DNA of 64,000 nt from positions 1-64,000 of the forward strand of contig JAQJVL010000664.1 in the NCBI GenBank assembly GCA_035578905.1. The letters run 5' to 3'. This DNA comes from Stictocephala bisonia (taxonomy: Eukaryota; Arthropoda; Insecta; Hemiptera; Membracidae). The notes below the pieces were generated by a model that saw nothing but the letters and a program-made list of their open reading frames with translations, did no database searches and was not told the origin of the DNA. The position numbers were made by a program, and so were the translations under genes. Shown here piece after piece: positions 59,728 to 64,000 of this stretch (within the stretch, counting starts at the first letter, position 1; each line of letters starts with the position of its first letter).

Positions 59728-62700
59728 GTGCATCTGGTGTTACTTGCGTTAATATAGTTATCTGATAAAACTTATACCATAGATTAATAAAATACACTAA
59801 ACTCTTCGGCTACTATTATTACTATATACTTATAATAAATCAAAACAATTCAATAATAATTTATTTAATGCATGTTTATTGCATTACTTAGAGTACAATG
59901 AGAATGCCTGCAAATTGAATTATAACTAGTAGTTTTTTTGTGTAAAAGATTTTGTAATTTGGAGCCATTAAAATAGATAACATACATATTTAAACTATAG
60001 ATCATTATAAAACGTGATATGTATAGTTTTAAAAATCTTCTTAGGAAAAATAATTAAAGGTTTACATCATGAATGGCATATTTATCTATAAATTAATAAC
60101 ATATTGAGTTTATTTTTCTGCCTTAATATATGACGTATCTTTATTTTAATGCAAGTTTCTCAAATTGTTGTTTTGAAAATATATGAATAATAAATGCAAA
60201 CATTAATTTAACTACATGTGTTGTCTGATGAGGGGAGTTTTGTTTTTAAAAGGCATCACAAAATATCAATAAAAATAATATAATTTATTATTAATCTCAT
60301 ACTATCCTGATATCTTATTTTCGTGATTATATATTGCTATGGATAGTTAAGAACACTAATATATATTAATCTATCATGCAACTCTGAAACTAATTTGGCT
60401 AAGTTTATAAATAGTAAAATAACTATTCCATTTCCTTAAATGAAGATATTTTTATAATAGTGTTAATTGTAACTTTGTATCGAAGACTACTTCTGGCAAA
60501 TACGAGGTTAGACATATTACATAAGAGATGTACTCTCCACTGTAGCTAATGTTTAAAATGTCTTCTATGTAACAACCTGTCATGATGCAAAACAAATGGC
60601 CACTGAATTTAAAAGTATGTAGAAAGCCCCAACGTTACGTCAAGTACATGATTATTTATTGATACAGTACTACACTACCTGTATAAGAAAACGTTCTATT
60701 AGGAACGAAAATACAGTACTTGTGGGGGATATTTTAAAGTCGACATAGAAACTAGCATAAATGATTGTTAGGCTTTATTTTGAGACAACCGTCATTTCTG
60801 TCATCCAAGTTTATATAATCCAGACAAAGGGATCTTTTGAGTGGCTTTAAACCAGTATATATTAATGAGTTTGATTATCCGTTATATAACTTAATTTTTA
60901 TCATATCGATAGCATAAACATGGTTGTGTCAAGCAATAAAAGGTTGTATATATACAGCAATAAGAACCATAATAGCATATAAAAGCAAGATCAATAAAAA
61001 TCATTGAAAATATTATAAGAGTTTCCCTTCCATTTTTATAACAGTTCTGACGTTCTAATATCTATAGAATTATATAAGTTAACAGGGAAATATATGAACT
61101 ACTGAATTATAATGTAATTTAAATAAAATTATTAAATTAAATGAAATTTTTACTAATTCCTTAATTGATAACTCGTATAAAATGTACATATTACCTTTTC
61201 TATTTAACAAAACAAACGAATTAATTTTTGATAAATTAAATGTTGAATTATTATTGAGTGAACTATTTTGAGAAATAACTTATAGTAAATTATAATTTTA
61301 ATCTCAATTAGATCGTAAGACACCTTATTTTCTTATTTCACAAAGTTGTCTCTGGTGACTACTAACATCTACTTAGAGACTCTCCTACTGAATAATAAAT
61401 GTAACCTTATTTCTAATGCAACAGCTCGTCCCCTCCAAGACCGGGAACTTATTTGATCTCAGTCCACAAAATAGTCTACTTTGTAATATCAAATTACGGA
61501 GTAGAAAAAAATACTTTACATAAAATACAATACATTATTTATTCTGTGCTCATCCAGCTTCACAAAATCTATTTTATTTAGTACTATATGTTCTTACATT
61601 TTTTACAAACCATCAATTATTACATTTAAAATATGTCATATTTAAAAAGTGAACATCCTTATTTCTCCGTACTCCAACAACCTATTGTTCCTTATTTCAC
61701 AAATAGGACACTCAGCAGAAGTAGAAATAGTTAAAAATTACTCAATTATATTTCCCCTAGTGTTAAAAATGTTGAATCAACGGAGGAACATAAAACAGTT
61801 TTAAGAGAGTTTAAAGAATAATAAATGTAATACAGTTCCTTATTGGATTCAAACAAAGTCATAAATAAGTAAAAAAAGTTCTAGCTTTGGGGAGTGTTTA
61901 TTGAAATTTATCTTGTGCCTAATTTTACTCTTTACTGCTGTGAACTGACAAGAAATAAATTTCACACACTGTCGAAGTTGCTGCAAGCATCATACTTCAG
62001 TGTCAAGTCAGAAGTAAGAGACCATGTACGTTGTTATTTTTCTCTACAGTAGACTTAAGATGAATGTTTAATTATGTACAACTTATTTTTCTTCATCAAT
62101 ACTAGTATTTTTTTTTTTTTATTATAGGCCTACTTTGGAGATACGTTTGTAATACTTAATCTAATATGTTCATTAAGCTAACAAGGTGTATTTAAAATAA
62201 AATCTTCAAGGTTTATATTAACATTTTGGATACTGGTTGAAGTAAAAATATGTAATGTTCATCATGAAAATATATGGATCCAGAGATTAAAAACTATTTA
62301 GAGTGCGGGAGAGATTTTGACCGTTTGATCTTTTACTTTCTGGTATTTTATGTTATAAAATTGTGATATATTTTTACAGTTTATTACAATACGATTTAAT
62401 AAATAAATAATAAGCTAAATGATAGTGACTGAAAGTATATTTAGCAATGTTGGCTAATTAAAGGTGTTATTATGGTACATGTCATTCACTTTAAATGCAA
62501 CGGTTCCTTGACTCTTTGCCACACATGTTTCATGCCTTGGGATATCGATGGCATTCTTGCTACTTTGAAATCTTATTCACCACTTGTTGTAAATTACTTG
62601 GAAAGTTGTTTTAGTTGTAAATTTACATACCTTTGAAACGTACATTAATTTACCACCGACACATTTACATAAAAAATATAAATAAAAGTGATATTTTATA

Positions 62701-64000
62701 GAGTATAACGTTACCTATAGTTGCGTCATTGAAAAACTAGTAAATAAACATAGAAAATAAATTTGTTAAAATACTAGATAGTACTTAACACGTTACGTAG
62801 TAATAAATGTATTTAAAATTTTTAGAAACAATAAATTATAAGTGTTTGTTTAAAGTAACTAAAAGAAGGGTTCAATAAACTGAACGCCTTCAGAAACATT
62901 TGTGCAAGTCTTTAAAACCTGGAATATATATTGTGACATTTTGACTCTTTCAATAATTTATCTCCTTACAAACTTGTCCGATGCTGTCAGATCCCTTAAG
63001 TCAACGCTAGGCTGTCACCAATATTGAAAAATCCCAATCTATATTCCCAGTTCCCCATTTTCTTGAGTCAGCTTGAAAAAAGAGAAATTCAATCTCCATT
63101 TTACTCTCTGAGTCGTTATGAAGCATTGGGTAAAAGATTGTCATTTATTTTAACGAAATCGAATTTATGTTTACAGCATACTCAAATCGTGCATAACTGC
63201 AGATGGAGTCATTGTTAGTGTTTAAACTTTTTAATAACTAAACAGAACTATGTTGTTAATAACTAAATATATACCACATTAAACTTATATACGAAATATA
63301 TAAGTTTTGGAAAACCTTCATATCTTCATTTTTTTTATTATGATACAGTGCACAATCGTTTTAAAACCTCTCTTTTATAAAGTTGTGTTCAAACTATTTA
63401 TATGAACTTTTAAAAACTGAAAAAAAAATTTTAACTAACTAGCTATTAAAGAATCAAGTCAAAGCATATTCATGATAAATGAGCGGGACATTCTTTTCCT
63501 TGCAGGATTTATTTATAATAAGTACTAAAGTAACTTTTTTATTCGTGTATACGTTATTTAGAACATGTTTAAACGTTGATTTTCTATTCAAAATCAAAAT
63601 TCACCTTTAAAATTATGTCCACTAGTTTATGCCTTAGGCTTACATTTCCTGGCAATTCGTTAAGTGTTGAAATGACAATGGAACATTTAACAGTGCTCTT
63701 TTAAAAACCTTTAAAGAGAGTCATCACTATACACATGTAGTTCGTAACTATGTTAGAGTTTGTAGGCAGAATACAGAATGTTCTGTCTTTTTACAAGTTC
63801 TAACGAACTTAGTGTAGAAGCGAAGTTAGCCTTGACAAACTTCTTTGTTTGGTTCCTGTTCATGTAAATTAATAAAGGATAAATTAAGACATTTAATTTG
63901 AATCAACAATAATTTATTTGGCTTACTTATACTTATGTTAAATATCCTGAATCTTATATCGTTTTTGTTGTTGTTAACAATCTCTCTTCCCCTACTTTCA
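59728..64000. other. 4.3 kb AT-rich intergenic DNA, no gene
   Basis: I see no coding region, RNA gene or recognisable mobile element. Slightly less AT-rich patches at about 61400-61470, 62460-62600 and 62960-63080 carry no motif I can name. Confidence 0.5.

Overview
This is an AT-rich eukaryotic intergenic window, almost certainly from an animal and probably an arthropod. It has no dense ORFs, operons or ribosome-binding sites. What it does have is homopolymer tracts, tRNA-derived SINEs, 5'-truncated non-LTR retrotransposons, miniature inverted-repeat elements, Penelope-like (GIY-YIG) debris and several kilobase-scale tandem arrays. The taxon is an inference from repeat content; I did not identify the species. 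I found no intact host protein-coding gene. Most long open frames lie in tandem arrays whose unit length is a multiple of three (36, 39, 90 or 117 bp) and are artefacts of that.

Layout. 0-7.9 kb: two tRNA-derived SINEs, a 4-copy 90-bp tandem repeat and AT-rich unique DNA. 7.97-10.9 kb: a G/C-skewed minisatellite that flips orientation at about 9.1 kb, carries repeated G-quadruplex motifs and contains a separate 29-bp minisatellite. 10.9-11.6 kb: a non-LTR reverse-transcriptase relic. 11.9-22.2 kb: a 438-bp MITE with ~155-bp terminal inverted repeats, a 7-copy ~89-bp tandem repeat and several dispersed repeat families. 23.5 kb: an isolated satellite island of the 8-10 kb minisatellite. 25.9-30.3 kb: three foldback elements. 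30.7-35.0 kb: a possible TIR-bounded DNA element holding another RT relic and an unexplained 88-codon ORF. 36.7-39.4 kb: a nearly full-length but dead non-LTR retrotransposon. 40.6-45.4 kb: a 39-bp minisatellite of over 100 units with higher-order structure. 46.5 kb: a MITE with TA target duplication. 47.6-52.4 kb: nested foldbacks, including a 4-kb inverted repeat with ~1.5-kb arms. 56.7-59.7 kb: a 26-copy 117/118-bp satellite. The rest is AT-rich DNA with nothing recognisable.

Most interesting system: two families of palindromic elements (F1 at 25.9, 28.5, 47.7, 48.8 and 51.3 kb; F2 at 29.6 kb) that I read as carrying hammerhead-ribozyme motifs. Each has a CTGANGA core, a stem II hairpin, GAAA, a very short palindromic stem III (ATCGAT or ACGT), a cleavable base and a closing stem I. 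Two of the F1 copies also enclose a coding relic resembling the GIY-YIG C-terminus of Penelope-like elements. Hammerheads in terminal repeats are a known trait of Penelope-like retroelements, so these look like short inverted Penelope-derived terminal repeats that now exist as foldback elements. The folds are read by eye and have not been computed.
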